The position numbers and the translations under genes were made by a program. The notes below the pieces were generated by a model, which did not search any database, had not been told where the DNA came from, and saw nothing but the letters and a program-made list of their open reading frames with translations. A stretch of DNA of 64,000 nucleotides from Phocaeicola dorei (GTDB taxonomy: Bacteria; Bacteroidota; Bacteroidia; Bacteroidales; Bacteroidaceae): NCBI RefSeq assembly GCF_013009555.1, contig NZ_CP046176.1, forward strand, positions 4,805,501 through 4,869,500, given 5' to 3'. This document shows positions 41,863 through 51,262 of the stretch, piece by piece (within the stretch, counting starts at the first letter, position 1; each line of letters begins with the position of its first letter).

Positions 41863-44019
41863 TCATTCAGCTACAACTTCAATTACGCGACTGTTAAGTT
41901 GCTGTGCAGTAAACAAATTCAATCCTACATTCATCAAAAATTCTCCTGAGAAAACCTCACCATTACCTGATAAAGAAGAGTTGGCTCCGGGCATTAAGTT
42001 AATTTCTTTCACACGATACATTTTGTCTGCATCAAGCCCCTGCAAACGCACCGGCAATATTTTTTCCGCATAACGAGGATGAATATCGAAAGCAAATACC
42101 GCTGCTTTATCCTTATCTTTGCCCACATACATAGTAGAGGTATGATTACTGCCATAAGGAGAAACTAAACGATACATATCACCTTCCAGAACTACCGGCT
42201 TCAAACGGTTATAATTCTGCACAGCAGTACGGCAATAAGTTTCATCATCCTTACTCATATCCGCTAATTTGATATCAAAACCAAGTTTGCACATCATAGC
42301 CACATCCGTACGGAATTTCACACTGCTATTCTTATTCCATGTAGTAACATGAGCGCACATTGTCTTGGCTGGGAACACCTGTGAGAATCCCCACTGAATA
42401 AATAAACGTTCAATAGGGTCAGTATTATCACTAGGCCAGAATTCTGTAAAATATTTCAAAGCCTCATAGTCTGAGCGTCCACCACCACCGGAACAAAGCA
42501 TCATCGGCAGGTTAGGATATTTTGCTTTCACACGCTCCAATACATTATACAGGCCACGCACATAATCAATATATAAATGTGACTGTTTATTTTTCAAATA
42601 AACAGAGTAAATATTCGTAATAGGACTATTGCAATCCCATTTGAAGAAAGCGATATCAGGATATTTAGTCATCAAATTGTCCACAACTCCGAATACATAA
42701 TCCTGTACTTTCGGATTGCTCAAATCCAGAACCAATTGGTTACGGAAATAATACTCGTCACGATTCGGAAGATGAATCACCCAATCTTTATGCTTTTCAT
42801 ATAATTCACTTTTAGGATTCACCATTTCCGGTTCAATCCAAATACCAAACTTTATACCTTTTTTCTTAGCCGCTTCCGTCAGATAACCTACGCCGTGAGG
42901 AAGTTTATCAGCCGTTTCATCCCAGTCACCTAATCCTTGATGGTCACCACTGCGCGGATACTTGTTGGCAAACCAACCATCATCCAACAAAAACATATCC
43001 ACACCCAGTTCTACTGCATCATCCATCAGCTTCACCAATTTCGCTTCATCAAAATCAAAATAGGTGGCTTCCCAGTTATTCAACAAAGTCATACGAGTCT
43101 GGTTCCCATCCTTCACCTGATACTTACGGGCCCAATCATGGAAATTACGGCTAGCCTGTCCTTTACCTGTAAAACTGTAAGTAAAATAGAAATCGGGAGT
43201 ACGAAAGATTTCATTCGGTTTCAGACTATATTCCGAAGCATACGGATTAATTCCTGATATAACACGGAGTTCATTCTTATTATCCACCTCGAATACAAAA
43301 CTGAAATTACCCGTCCATCCTAATGTTCCGACCAACACTTCACCTTGGTTCTCTTCTGATTTTCCATCCAATGAAAGTTGGAAGAAAGGAGAGCAGAACA
43401 TATTGGCACGTGCTCCCAATTTAGTATCAATCGTTTTTTTACCAAATTCCAAAGGTTGTTCCTTCACATGCGCCTCACTAGCCCAGTCTCCCGAGAATTC
43501 AGTCAGGAAATAGTTGGCACGATTCAAGTGCAACATGGAAGACGCGTACTTATGAAGCTGCACAGGTTTCTTTTCCTGGTGGCTGATTTCAGTGAAAGTC
43601 TTTATCAAATTTTCTTTCTGATAAGCCACATAATGAAGTTTTACAGTTACAGGATATTTATCATCCTGCATAGTAATCACCACTTCATCTACCCCCGGCG
43701 ACACTTGATTCCGAGTATGAGAAACATATTTTAATAAAGTAGAAGGATTGCCATCATTATGTACTATATGAATAGCCGGTTCAAAATAATCTTCCATGCC
43801 ATGAGTAAGATATGCTTCGCTACCCTGTGGCAAATGGGCAATATCTGTAGCATAATTCAACTTCTTTCCCAAATAACTTTGATATAGACGTCCGTTATTA
43901 CCAACCCAGTAAATAAGGTCTACATTTTCTGTACTAATTTTAATTACTGGCTTATCTGCCGCTTTTAACATAAATGATATGCATAAAAAACATATCAAGA
44001 AGAATAATCTTTCTTTCAT
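41863..44019 (-). CDS. GH36 alpha-galactosidase
   Basis: A 718-residue secreted enzyme (signal ending LKAADK) with the GH36 layout: N-terminal beta-supersandwich, central TIM barrel and C-terminal sheet. The nucleophile is Asp462 in FFKWDCN and the acid/base Asp531 in EFWPSDNTD. NNWEATYFDFDEAKL, LDDGWF and IWIEPEMVN are family hallmarks. It would release terminal alpha-linked galactose. It is divergent from the AraC gene. Confidence 0.93.
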   Translation of the reverse strand: MKERLFFLICFLCISFMLKAADKPVIKISTENVDLIYWVGNNGRLYQSYLGKKLNYATDIAHLPQGSEAYLTHGMEDYFEPAIHIVHNDGNPSTLLKYVSHTRNQVSPGVDEVVITMQDDKYPVTVKLHYVAYQKENLIKTFTEISHQEKKPVQLHKYASSMLHLNRANYFLTEFSGDWASEAHVKEQPLEFGKKTIDTKLGARANMFCSPFFQLSLDGKSEENQGEVLVGTLGWTGNFSFVFEVDNKNELRVISGINPYASEYSLKPNEIFRTPDFYFTYSFTGKGQASRNFHDWARKYQVKDGNQTRMTLLNNWEATYFDFDEAKLVKLMDDAVELGVDMFLLDDGWFANKYPRSGDHQGLGDWDETADKLPHGVGYLTEAAKKKGIKFGIWIEPEMVNPKSELYEKHKDWVIHLPNRDEYYFRNQLVLDLSNPKVQDYVFGVVDNLMTKYPDIAFFKWDCNSPITNIYSVYLKNKQSHLYIDYVRGLYNVLERVKAKYPNLPMMLCSGGGGRSDYEALKYFTEFWPSDNTDPIERLFIQWGFSQVFPAKTMCAHVTTWNKNSSVKFRTDVAMMCKLGFDIKLADMSKDDETYCRTAVQNYNRLKPVVLEGDMYRLVSPYGSNHTSTMYVGKDKDKAAVFAFDIHPRYAEKILPVRLQGLDADKMYRVKEINLMPGANSSLSGNGEVFSGEFLMNVGLNLFTAQQLNSRVIEVVAE

Positions 44020-44048
44020 GGTATTATTTATCGATTAAAATTATAGTG

Positions 44049-44056
44049 CAAAAATA
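44049..44056 (-). promoter_or_regulatory. Promoter box of the GH36 gene
   Basis: TATTTTTG on the minus strand fits TAnnTTTG, 30 bases from the ATG. Confidence 0.5.
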
Positions 44057-44173
44057 GGGAGAGAAGCTCAAAAATCCCTACTCAAATGCGCCATAAAATA
44101 AGAATTTTGACGCTTATACCCTCAAAATCATCGAAATCAAGCCTGTATTGTAGGTAAAATCAAGGAAGTCTGC

Positions 44174-44181
44174 TATCTTTG
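44174..44181 (+). promoter_or_regulatory. Promoter box of the AraC-type gene
   Basis: TATCTTTG, an exact consensus match, 25 bases before the ATG at 44207. Confidence 0.6.
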
Positions 44182-44206
44182 TTATCCAATTCTAATACAT
44201 GGATAT

Positions 44207-45103
44207 ATGCCACGAATTAAAGAGGGATTTAAAGGAGAACGCGCCATCGTACTTCCTGCTTTTCTGATTGAAGAATTAAAGCAAGATCCGTTAGGCAGCG
44301 AACTTTACATTACAGATATAGGATATTATCCTCATGCCTGTTTTCATTACCGGAAACGCAACACCGAGGAAGCAACCGAGTTTATCCTTATTTATTGTAT
44401 GGAGGGAGAAGGGTGGTTCGAGTTAGACAAACATCGATATGTAGTTACCGCCAACCAATTTTTCATTCTACCTAAACACCAGGCACACGCTTATGGCAGT
44501 AATGAGAGAAATCCCTGGACTATTTACTGGATCCATTTCAATGGAACAAAAGCTGCATTTTTCAGTGCCGGTTTTGACCGTCCGAAAGACATCACTCCAC
44601 AAGAGGATTCACGAATCAAAGAAAGATTAGTACTCTTCGAGGAAATCTACTCGTCCATCAGCTCCGGATATAGCAAAAACTATATGCTTTATGCCACTAC
44701 CAGTCTTTTCCATTTTTTAGGTTCCATGAAGTTTATTGGTGAATATCGGGATTGCGGTTCTATGCGCAATGGTTGCAGAAGCAAGGATGTGGTGCAAATA
44801 GCGATTCATTTCATGCAAGAAAATTTGAGCAAAACCATTCGCCTAGCAGATATCGCTGCGGAAGTAAACCTCTCAGTTTCCTATTTCTCCAATCTGTTTG
44901 AAGAAAAGACAGGCTCCTCTCCTCTTCGATATCTTACCTATCTCAGAATACAGGAAGCCTGTCACTACCTGGATTTTACTAACCTAAAAATTAACCAAAT
45001 AAGTCCCTTGGTAGGCTATGAGGATTCTCTTTATTTCTCCCGGTTATTTACTAAGACGATGGGGATGCCTCCATCAGCTTATAAAGAAAAGAAAAAAGGT
45101 TAA
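44207..45103 (+). CDS. AraC-family transcriptional regulator
   Basis: A 298-residue one-component regulator: N-terminal cupin sugar-sensing domain (FILIYCMEGEGWFEL, ILPKHQAHAYG, WTIYWIHFNG) and C-terminal double helix-turn-helix (LADIAAEVNLSVSYFSNLFEEKTGSSP in two parts, then VGYEDSLYFSRLFTKTMGMPP). Divergent from the GH36 gene, which it may control. It converges with the esterase gene with only 12 bases between the stops. Confidence 0.93.
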   Translation: MPRIKEGFKGERAIVLPAFLIEELKQDPLGSELYITDIGYYPHACFHYRKRNTEEATEFILIYCMEGEGWFELDKHRYVVTANQFFILPKHQAHAYGSNERNPWTIYWIHFNGTKAAFFSAGFDRPKDITPQEDSRIKERLVLFEEIYSSISSGYSKNYMLYATTSLFHFLGSMKFIGEYRDCGSMRNGCRSKDVVQIAIHFMQENLSKTIRLADIAAEVNLSVSYFSNLFEEKTGSSPLRYLTYLRIQEACHYLDFTNLKINQISPLVGYEDSLYFSRLFTKTMGMPPSAYKEKKKG

Positions 45104-45115
45104 GACTTACACCAT

Positions 45116-47095
45116 CTACCAACAGTCGGTCCGGAAAGGGGCAACCGGGAGCCCGTTCTCTCCGTACAAATTACAATCCGGATTATCTGCCCAGCCATAA
45201 CGTGCAGCAAGAGGGGCAGGAACTTCAGTAGAAGAAAGTATAATTTTTCCATCATGGACCATAGCCTCTGCCGGATAAAATACACGGTCCGGCCCTGCAA
45301 TGGTAAAGCCTTTTAAAGTTGTACCTTTAATCTGAAATCCATCTTGCTTTTGTCCGAAATCCAATTCCATCTTGTTCCCCTTAATTATATAATTTTGGAA
45401 TACAGGAGCCGAACTTGAAACATTTTTTCCATAACTACCGGCCAGGGCAACCAAAGCTAAACGGCGTCCCACCTCTTGCTTATTCTTAGGATGAATATCA
45501 TCAGCCAAACCAATATCAATGGTCACGGCCATACCAACTTGGTCAAGTTTTAATGCTTTAGTTTGCGCTTCACGCAAAGCCGCCCATTCGGAATCCGGCT
45601 GTATTTTCTTGGATTCCATAAAATTAGCCAATTGTACAAAATAAAAGGGGAAATCACTCCGCCATTGTCGGCGCCAATCCGTAATGAGAGCAGGAAACAA
45701 ATCTCCATATTGTTCTGAACGACCTACATTAGCTTCACCTTGATACCATATTACTCCTTTAATGGGAAAAGCAGTCCATGGTTTGACCATCGCATTGAAC
45801 AGCACCGTAGGATAACTGGAGCTTTGAACAGGAGAAATCGGTGCAGGTGGAAATCCTGTTAAAGAAAGTCCGATACGATATTTCCAATCTCCAGCCAAAC
45901 TGATCCGCTTTCCATCAGCTTCTACATAAAGGTCCTCCGCCTTGCCATGAATACCGCCTTCTCCACCAAAATCAGAAACACGAACAGCAAGAACCGCCTT
46001 ACCAGCCTTCACTAGTTTTGCAGGAATGGTATAAGTACGCGGTGTCATATAGCCTGCCCCTCGGGCAATCTCCACCCCATTAAAATAAGTGATATCTTCA
46101 TCATCAATCATTCCTAAATTTAGTTTTAACGGTTTACCAATCCATTCTGCTGGAATTTCAAAACTACGACGGAACCATACTACTCCATCAAAATTTTTCA
46201 ATCCATTCTTTTCCCAGTAATCAGGAAGGCACATATCCCACCATTGTCCTTCTGACAAGTCCGGTGCAATCCAGCAAGGCTTATCTTCCTCCATTCCCTT
46301 ATCTTCCTTAGAAAAAAGAGATTGCCACTCAGAGCGTTCTTGATTATAGGCCTTTTCCATACGAATAGGGTCAAAGTCCAATTGTTCCATCTTAGCCAAC
46401 TCTTCACGAAAGCCCAGCACCTGTTTCAATGTTTCATAGCTGGTCCACGCTTCAGCAGGCGTTCCTCCCCACGTACAGTCAATCACACCCACAGGGACAT
46501 TTAATTCTTTCCATAATGAACGGGCATAAAAATAAGCGAGTGAAGAGAATTCAGGAATTGTGGCGGAAGAACATTCCTGCCAACCTCCCATAGTAGACTC
46601 CATATCACTCAACGGAATTACTGAAGTATTCTTCTTCACTTGAAACAAACGGATAGAAGGATAATTCGCCTCCGTTATCTCCTGCTCATAATTCATGACT
46701 TTCCCCCAACCCGCAACAGGCATCTCCATATTAGACTGACCAGAACAAAACCATACCTCTCCCACCATTACATTTTTTAATTGCAATTTCTTACCATCCG
46801 TAAATGTCAACGTATAAGGCCCTCCTGCAGCAGGAGTAGGCACAGACAAACTCCAATAACCGTCCTTATTCACCTGAGTCACATACACTTCATTATTCCA
46901 GCCTGTAGTTACTTTTAAGATTTTACCCAATACCGCTTTACCATGAAAAGTAACCTCCGTATTTTGCTGAAGAACCATATTGTCCGTAAAGTAAGCGGGT
47001 AAGACCACCTTGGCGTAAGAATTTACATACGCCAAGAGAGAAACACATAAAAACAATATTTTATTTCCCATATTTACCAAATTCATTTGTTCCAC
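45116..47095 (-). CDS. Sialate O-acetylesterase-like SGNH carbohydrate esterase
   Basis: A 659-residue secreted protein. The SGNH catalytic serine is in FCSGQSNMEMP, further blocks are WGGTPAEAW and IWYQGEANVGR, and the Asp/His dyad is in DDIHPKNKQE. A GH2-like sandwich domain is inserted mid-protein (about residues 290-410). Such esterases remove acetyl groups that block glycosidases. It is the last gene of the SusC/SusD-led operon, 83 bases after GH2. An in-frame ATG two codons inside is possible. Confidence 0.88.
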   Translation of the reverse strand: MEQMNLVNMGNKILFLCVSLLAYVNSYAKVVLPAYFTDNMVLQQNTEVTFHGKAVLGKILKVTTGWNNEVYVTQVNKDGYWSLSVPTPAAGGPYTLTFTDGKKLQLKNVMVGEVWFCSGQSNMEMPVAGWGKVMNYEQEITEANYPSIRLFQVKKNTSVIPLSDMESTMGGWQECSSATIPEFSSLAYFYARSLWKELNVPVGVIDCTWGGTPAEAWTSYETLKQVLGFREELAKMEQLDFDPIRMEKAYNQERSEWQSLFSKEDKGMEEDKPCWIAPDLSEGQWWDMCLPDYWEKNGLKNFDGVVWFRRSFEIPAEWIGKPLKLNLGMIDDEDITYFNGVEIARGAGYMTPRTYTIPAKLVKAGKAVLAVRVSDFGGEGGIHGKAEDLYVEADGKRISLAGDWKYRIGLSLTGFPPAPISPVQSSSYPTVLFNAMVKPWTAFPIKGVIWYQGEANVGRSEQYGDLFPALITDWRRQWRSDFPFYFVQLANFMESKKIQPDSEWAALREAQTKALKLDQVGMAVTIDIGLADDIHPKNKQEVGRRLALVALAGSYGKNVSSSAPVFQNYIIKGNKMELDFGQKQDGFQIKGTTLKGFTIAGPDRVFYPAEAMVHDGKIILSSTEVPAPLAARYGWADNPDCNLYGENGLPVAPFRTDCW

Positions 47096-47178
47096 TATTA
47101 TATTCTTCTTTAATCATACATCATCGGAAGCTACACCAATCTGAATTTCAAATTCTCCAAGCTCCACCAACTCGCATC

Positions 47179-50121
47179 TTATTTATTATTATAAGGTGTT
47201 ACCAACAATTTATAGGAACCACCTTGCAATAAAGCCTCATCAAAAGTAATACATATATCTTTGGTTTCACCCGGCATCAATGTGAAATAATTGTCATTCA
47301 TAATAGCAGGAAGAATACGCTCTCCATCCGAGGTCCGAACAGCCTGAACATATACTGCAAACGCCACACCTTTTGCAGACTTTAGGTGAGCTATAGCTGC
47401 CCGAATCTCTGCCTGACCATTTTTACGCAACAATTTAGAAGAAACTTTCAATTCGGCTGCCGGCAAAGTATTCAAAGCCGTAAAGTCCAAACGGTCGTTG
47501 CCACGCCAATAATTGTTTTCAGAAACAACCTTTCCTGATTTATCTTTCAACGTCAAGCGGATAAAATGTACATCGCTCAAACCCTCACTAGGCTGTGTTC
47601 CACCCAATACATCAAAACTCCATAATGAATAACCAAACCACCAACCTAGTTCCGTCCCAAACATACGTACATAACGGGCATCAACTTCGGGGAAAGTAAT
47701 TTCATCTATTCCTCCACGTCCTTCATCAGTTTTATATACTTCTTTCCAAGTCTCGGCGTCATCTGACACTTGAATCTTATATCCTTTACCAAAAGATGCC
47801 TCCCAATTCAAGCGAACCCCACCTACGGGTTGCACACTGCCCAAATCCACATAAAGCCATTCATTTTCCGCTTTTGCCGCTGCCCAACGGGTATCTTTTT
47901 TCCCATCCGTAGCATCTGAAGGCTGTCCATAAGTGGTACTTGAAGCAAAGGTCGGTTTATTTAATGACAGATTTTTACGCTCTTTATTGAAATCTATCGT
48001 AAAACATTGCACAGTAGAATTGCTAGGAGAGTTCACAATAGCTGATTTTGTATAAGCCTCCACAGACTTTCCATCCAGATTGTAAACTTTTACTTCAGCA
48101 GTCAAACCTTCCATATCACATGCTGTGGTATTAGCAATCTTCACACCGTCCGTCACAGGATTCCAAAGAATATGCACCGGTTCACAGGCTGATTTTGCTC
48201 CCCAAAAGGCTCCTGTCAAATCATAATAATAGTCATAAGTTTGCCAAACCATAGACGGATATGCCGACTGTCCCATCCAAGTCATGATACCTGATGCATC
48301 CTCCCACATACGATCCAGCCAACCCTCATACATAGCCTTATTAGATTCAATATTGACAAGCTGAGCCTTACGGCAATAATCTTCAATCCCTTCGGGCTTG
48401 CCAAAACCTTTGGTTATAGAAGCATCATAACGATCGGGAGCTGCATTAAAAGCATTTTGGCCAAAATAGTGCTTGTTCCACATTTCATCACGAGGCCACC
48501 AGTTCTCCTTGGGCATAAATTTCTTGAAGCTTTCAAAGGTAGGAACTACAGCTGTGCCAATTTCTGTACGAAATCCCCAGCCACGCGCCGGATCTCCTTC
48601 CAAGCCATCAGGATATTTAGTAAAATAAAAGCGAGGCTCAAATGCTCCCCACGGACCACTACCGGTCAAGCCCTGAGCATGGGAGTTTGCTTGAAAATAA
48701 CGATCACCTCCATCAAAGGTCCTAATATTTTCCGCCATCCATCCTTCTAAAGGAGGCTGAGGATTAGATTCATTATCGCCACACCACACGGCTATACTAG
48801 GGTGATTACGCACACGTTTTATTTTCTCCATCATATTATTATTGAACACATTGAGGTCATAAGGCAAATTCGGATTAGAGTTTATCCAAAAATCATCCCA
48901 TACCATAATGCCATATTTGTCACATGCCTCGTAGAATTCATCATCTGTAACAGAGCCGAGCCAATTACGTATCATATTAAAATTCATTTCCTTATGCAGG
49001 CGGACTTTGGTATCATATTCCTCGCCACGGCAACGAAGCATATATTCAGACATCCCCCAATTCGCTCCCTTAACAAATACCGGAATATCATTAATATAAA
49101 TATGGAATGTATTGCCCTCTTTATCATAAGAATATTTCTTTATACCAAAAGAAACATCTTTCGTTTCCGAAACTCTTCCATCCACCATCACCTCAAACTT
49201 ACAATGATAAAGATTGGGTTCTCCATACCCATTTGGCCACCACAGACGCGGCTGGTCTATACACAGTTGTGGAAAATAGCGTTTGTCAAACTTCACCTGT
49301 TCAGTAGTATGGGCATTCACGTCTAATTCTTTTTGAAAAACAATGTTTCCTGGGGTAATTGTTCCGCGCACCAATACCTTCGTCTTTTCTACCGAATTAT
49401 TCTTGACATCAAGCGCCACACTCAAATCCGCTCTGGCACGGGTAGGTAAATTAGTACGTATCCAAGGATCAATTAAAGTAGCTGTTCCCGTATTAGTAAG
49501 AAATACCTTATCGGTTATACCACTATTCAACCCCGGCACATAAGGCATCCAATCCCATCCGCCACTAGACAAATAGGTTGGACTGCCCTGATTAGCCAAT
49601 GGAGTATCAGGCATATGAACAAGTACAGCCAATACATTTTCTTTATCACGATTTACTATTGAAGTAACATTAAAATGTCCACGATGCATAAACCCATCCA
49701 GTTTACCTAATAATGTTCCATTCAGATAGACTTCCGCACGACGGTTTACCCCATTAAAATTCAACCATATCAATTCTTTTGTAAAATCAGCAGGAACACG
49801 GAATGTAGTACGATACCAAAAGCTACAGTCGTATTTGTCGCGATTTACCTGATGAATATTGTCACCAAAGTTAGGATCTTTCTCCAGCCCTGCTATTACA
49901 TACGAATTAAAAGCTGTTCCAGGCACAACAGCATCTACCCAAGCAGAAACATTGTATCCGTTTCCACAAAGTGACTTCACATCCGTTCCGACTTCAGCCT
50001 GAGGCTTTAACTTCCATTTCATTTGTGGGTTATCGCTATGTAAATACACAGTTTGAGCATGCAGTACTTGCATACATCCCAGTAGGGCTAATACAACCCA
50101 TGTTTTTTTTACGTTTTTCAT
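47179..50121 (-). CDS. GH2 glycosidase with F5/8 type C (CBM32-like) domain
   Basis: A 980-residue secreted GH2 enzyme. Jelly-roll and Ig domains precede the barrel; candidate acid/base Glu451 is in WCGDNES and candidate nucleophile Glu520 in FRTEIG. A discoidin-like carbohydrate-binding domain (about residues 715-835: TFASSTTYGQPSDATDGKKD) is inserted before a C-terminal sandwich. The barrel motifs look closer to the exo-beta-glucosaminidase/beta-mannosidase side of GH2 than to LacZ, but specificity is uncertain. Confidence 0.88.
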   Translation of the reverse strand: MKNVKKTWVVLALLGCMQVLHAQTVYLHSDNPQMKWKLKPQAEVGTDVKSLCGNGYNVSAWVDAVVPGTAFNSYVIAGLEKDPNFGDNIHQVNRDKYDCSFWYRTTFRVPADFTKELIWLNFNGVNRRAEVYLNGTLLGKLDGFMHRGHFNVTSIVNRDKENVLAVLVHMPDTPLANQGSPTYLSSGGWDWMPYVPGLNSGITDKVFLTNTGTATLIDPWIRTNLPTRARADLSVALDVKNNSVEKTKVLVRGTITPGNIVFQKELDVNAHTTEQVKFDKRYFPQLCIDQPRLWWPNGYGEPNLYHCKFEVMVDGRVSETKDVSFGIKKYSYDKEGNTFHIYINDIPVFVKGANWGMSEYMLRCRGEEYDTKVRLHKEMNFNMIRNWLGSVTDDEFYEACDKYGIMVWDDFWINSNPNLPYDLNVFNNNMMEKIKRVRNHPSIAVWCGDNESNPQPPLEGWMAENIRTFDGGDRYFQANSHAQGLTGSGPWGAFEPRFYFTKYPDGLEGDPARGWGFRTEIGTAVVPTFESFKKFMPKENWWPRDEMWNKHYFGQNAFNAAPDRYDASITKGFGKPEGIEDYCRKAQLVNIESNKAMYEGWLDRMWEDASGIMTWMGQSAYPSMVWQTYDYYYDLTGAFWGAKSACEPVHILWNPVTDGVKIANTTACDMEGLTAEVKVYNLDGKSVEAYTKSAIVNSPSNSTVQCFTIDFNKERKNLSLNKPTFASSTTYGQPSDATDGKKDTRWAAAKAENEWLYVDLGSVQPVGGVRLNWEASFGKGYKIQVSDDAETWKEVYKTDEGRGGIDEITFPEVDARYVRMFGTELGWWFGYSLWSFDVLGGTQPSEGLSDVHFIRLTLKDKSGKVVSENNYWRGNDRLDFTALNTLPAAELKVSSKLLRKNGQAEIRAAIAHLKSAKGVAFAVYVQAVRTSDGERILPAIMNDNYFTLMPGETKDICITFDEALLQGGSYKLLVTPYNNK

Positions 50122-50150
50122 ATTATAGTCTTTTCATATTTATCAATCAT

Positions 50151-51173
50151 CTATTTCTCTTTTTGCACCTGAAAACTAAACAAGGTGCAATGCTCATAAG
50201 CTTTCTCCGGTAACACCAGGCAAGAAGGAAAATCCGAATGAGAAGGAGTATCCGGATAAAATTGTGTTTCCAAACAGATGGCTGTATCCGGTCGGTCATA
50301 ATATCCCGCTGTATACAAAAGAACAGCAGGCAAATCAGTCATCACTGTCATTTTTCTTCCTGTAACAGGTTCATATAAAGAAGCAGCCTCTAACATCTCC
50401 TCAGACATTTTATCTTTCAATATATAGCAATGATTATATCCTTTATTCCAAAGTAATTGCTCATGATCAGCATATAAGTCTGCACCTACCGGTTTTAGGG
50501 AAGTAAAGTCAAACGGAGTATTTTTCACCTTCATCTTTCTTCCCGTAGGAATGAACGCCGAGGTAGTATCCAATATCCGGTCAGACGAAATATGCAACCG
50601 ATGCTCTGTTATCTTTTTTCCATTTCCGCGCAAATTGAAATATGCGTGATTAGTCATATTGATGTAAGTAGCACAGTCTGTTTCCGCATAATGCCGTACA
50701 GAAAGTTCATTGTCCTCATTGAAACGATAGTCTGTTATCACATGGATATTTCCCGGGAAACCTCCTTCTCCGTCTGGCGAATACAGACTAAAACGGATGC
50801 CATCCGGTAATTCTTCCCATTGCCACACCTTGTTATGAAAGCCGGAAAAACCTCCATGATTGGTATTATTCCCATCATTAACTTCCAAATGGAAGGTTTT
50901 CCTATCTATTGTAAAAGAAGCATCAGCAATACGATTGGCAAATCTGCCAACAGTTGCTCCCATATAATAAGAATCTTTCAAATAATCGGACAAGGTATCA
51001 TAACCGATCAAAATATTGGCTAATGCTCCCTGAACATCGGGTACTGAAGCTGTAATCCAACGTGCCCCCCAATTAGTGAATTCCATATAAGCTCCCGAGG
51101 AGTTCATTACGGTAAATCGTAATATAGGTTTTCCGTCAGAGGTATAAGTTTCTATTTTATGTATTATTTTCAT
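50151..51173 (-). CDS. Aldose 1-epimerase (galactose mutarotase)
   Basis: A cytosolic 340-residue mutarotase. Catalytic features: histidines in NTNHGGFSG and INMTNHAYFNL, and the glutamate base in AICLETQFYPDTP. Interconverts alpha and beta anomers of released sugars, typically galactose, before kinase entry. It lies 29 bases upstream of GH2 in the same operon, supporting a galactose-containing substrate. Confidence 0.93.
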   Translation of the reverse strand: MKIIHKIETYTSDGKPILRFTVMNSSGAYMEFTNWGARWITASVPDVQGALANILIGYDTLSDYLKDSYYMGATVGRFANRIADASFTIDRKTFHLEVNDGNNTNHGGFSGFHNKVWQWEELPDGIRFSLYSPDGEGGFPGNIHVITDYRFNEDNELSVRHYAETDCATYINMTNHAYFNLRGNGKKITEHRLHISSDRILDTTSAFIPTGRKMKVKNTPFDFTSLKPVGADLYADHEQLLWNKGYNHCYILKDKMSEEMLEAASLYEPVTGRKMTVMTDLPAVLLYTAGYYDRPDTAICLETQFYPDTPSHSDFPSCLVLPEKAYEHCTLFSFQVQKEK

Positions 51174-51197
51174 ATTATTCCAAATTTCAGAAAAAGA

Positions 51198-51242
51198 AAA
51201 AGCATCAGGTAGGAAGCAGATGTTTCCTCCTGATGCTTCTAA
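51198..51242 (-). terminator. Stem-loop after the second SusD-like gene
   Basis: On the minus strand AAGCATCAGGAGGAAA pairs with TTCCTACCTGATGCTT, followed by TTTCTTTTTCT. It lies 21 bases after the SusD stop and probably lowers expression of the downstream enzymes relative to SusC/SusD. Confidence 0.75.
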
Positions 51243-51262
51243 TTTATATGGATAGAAACAAT

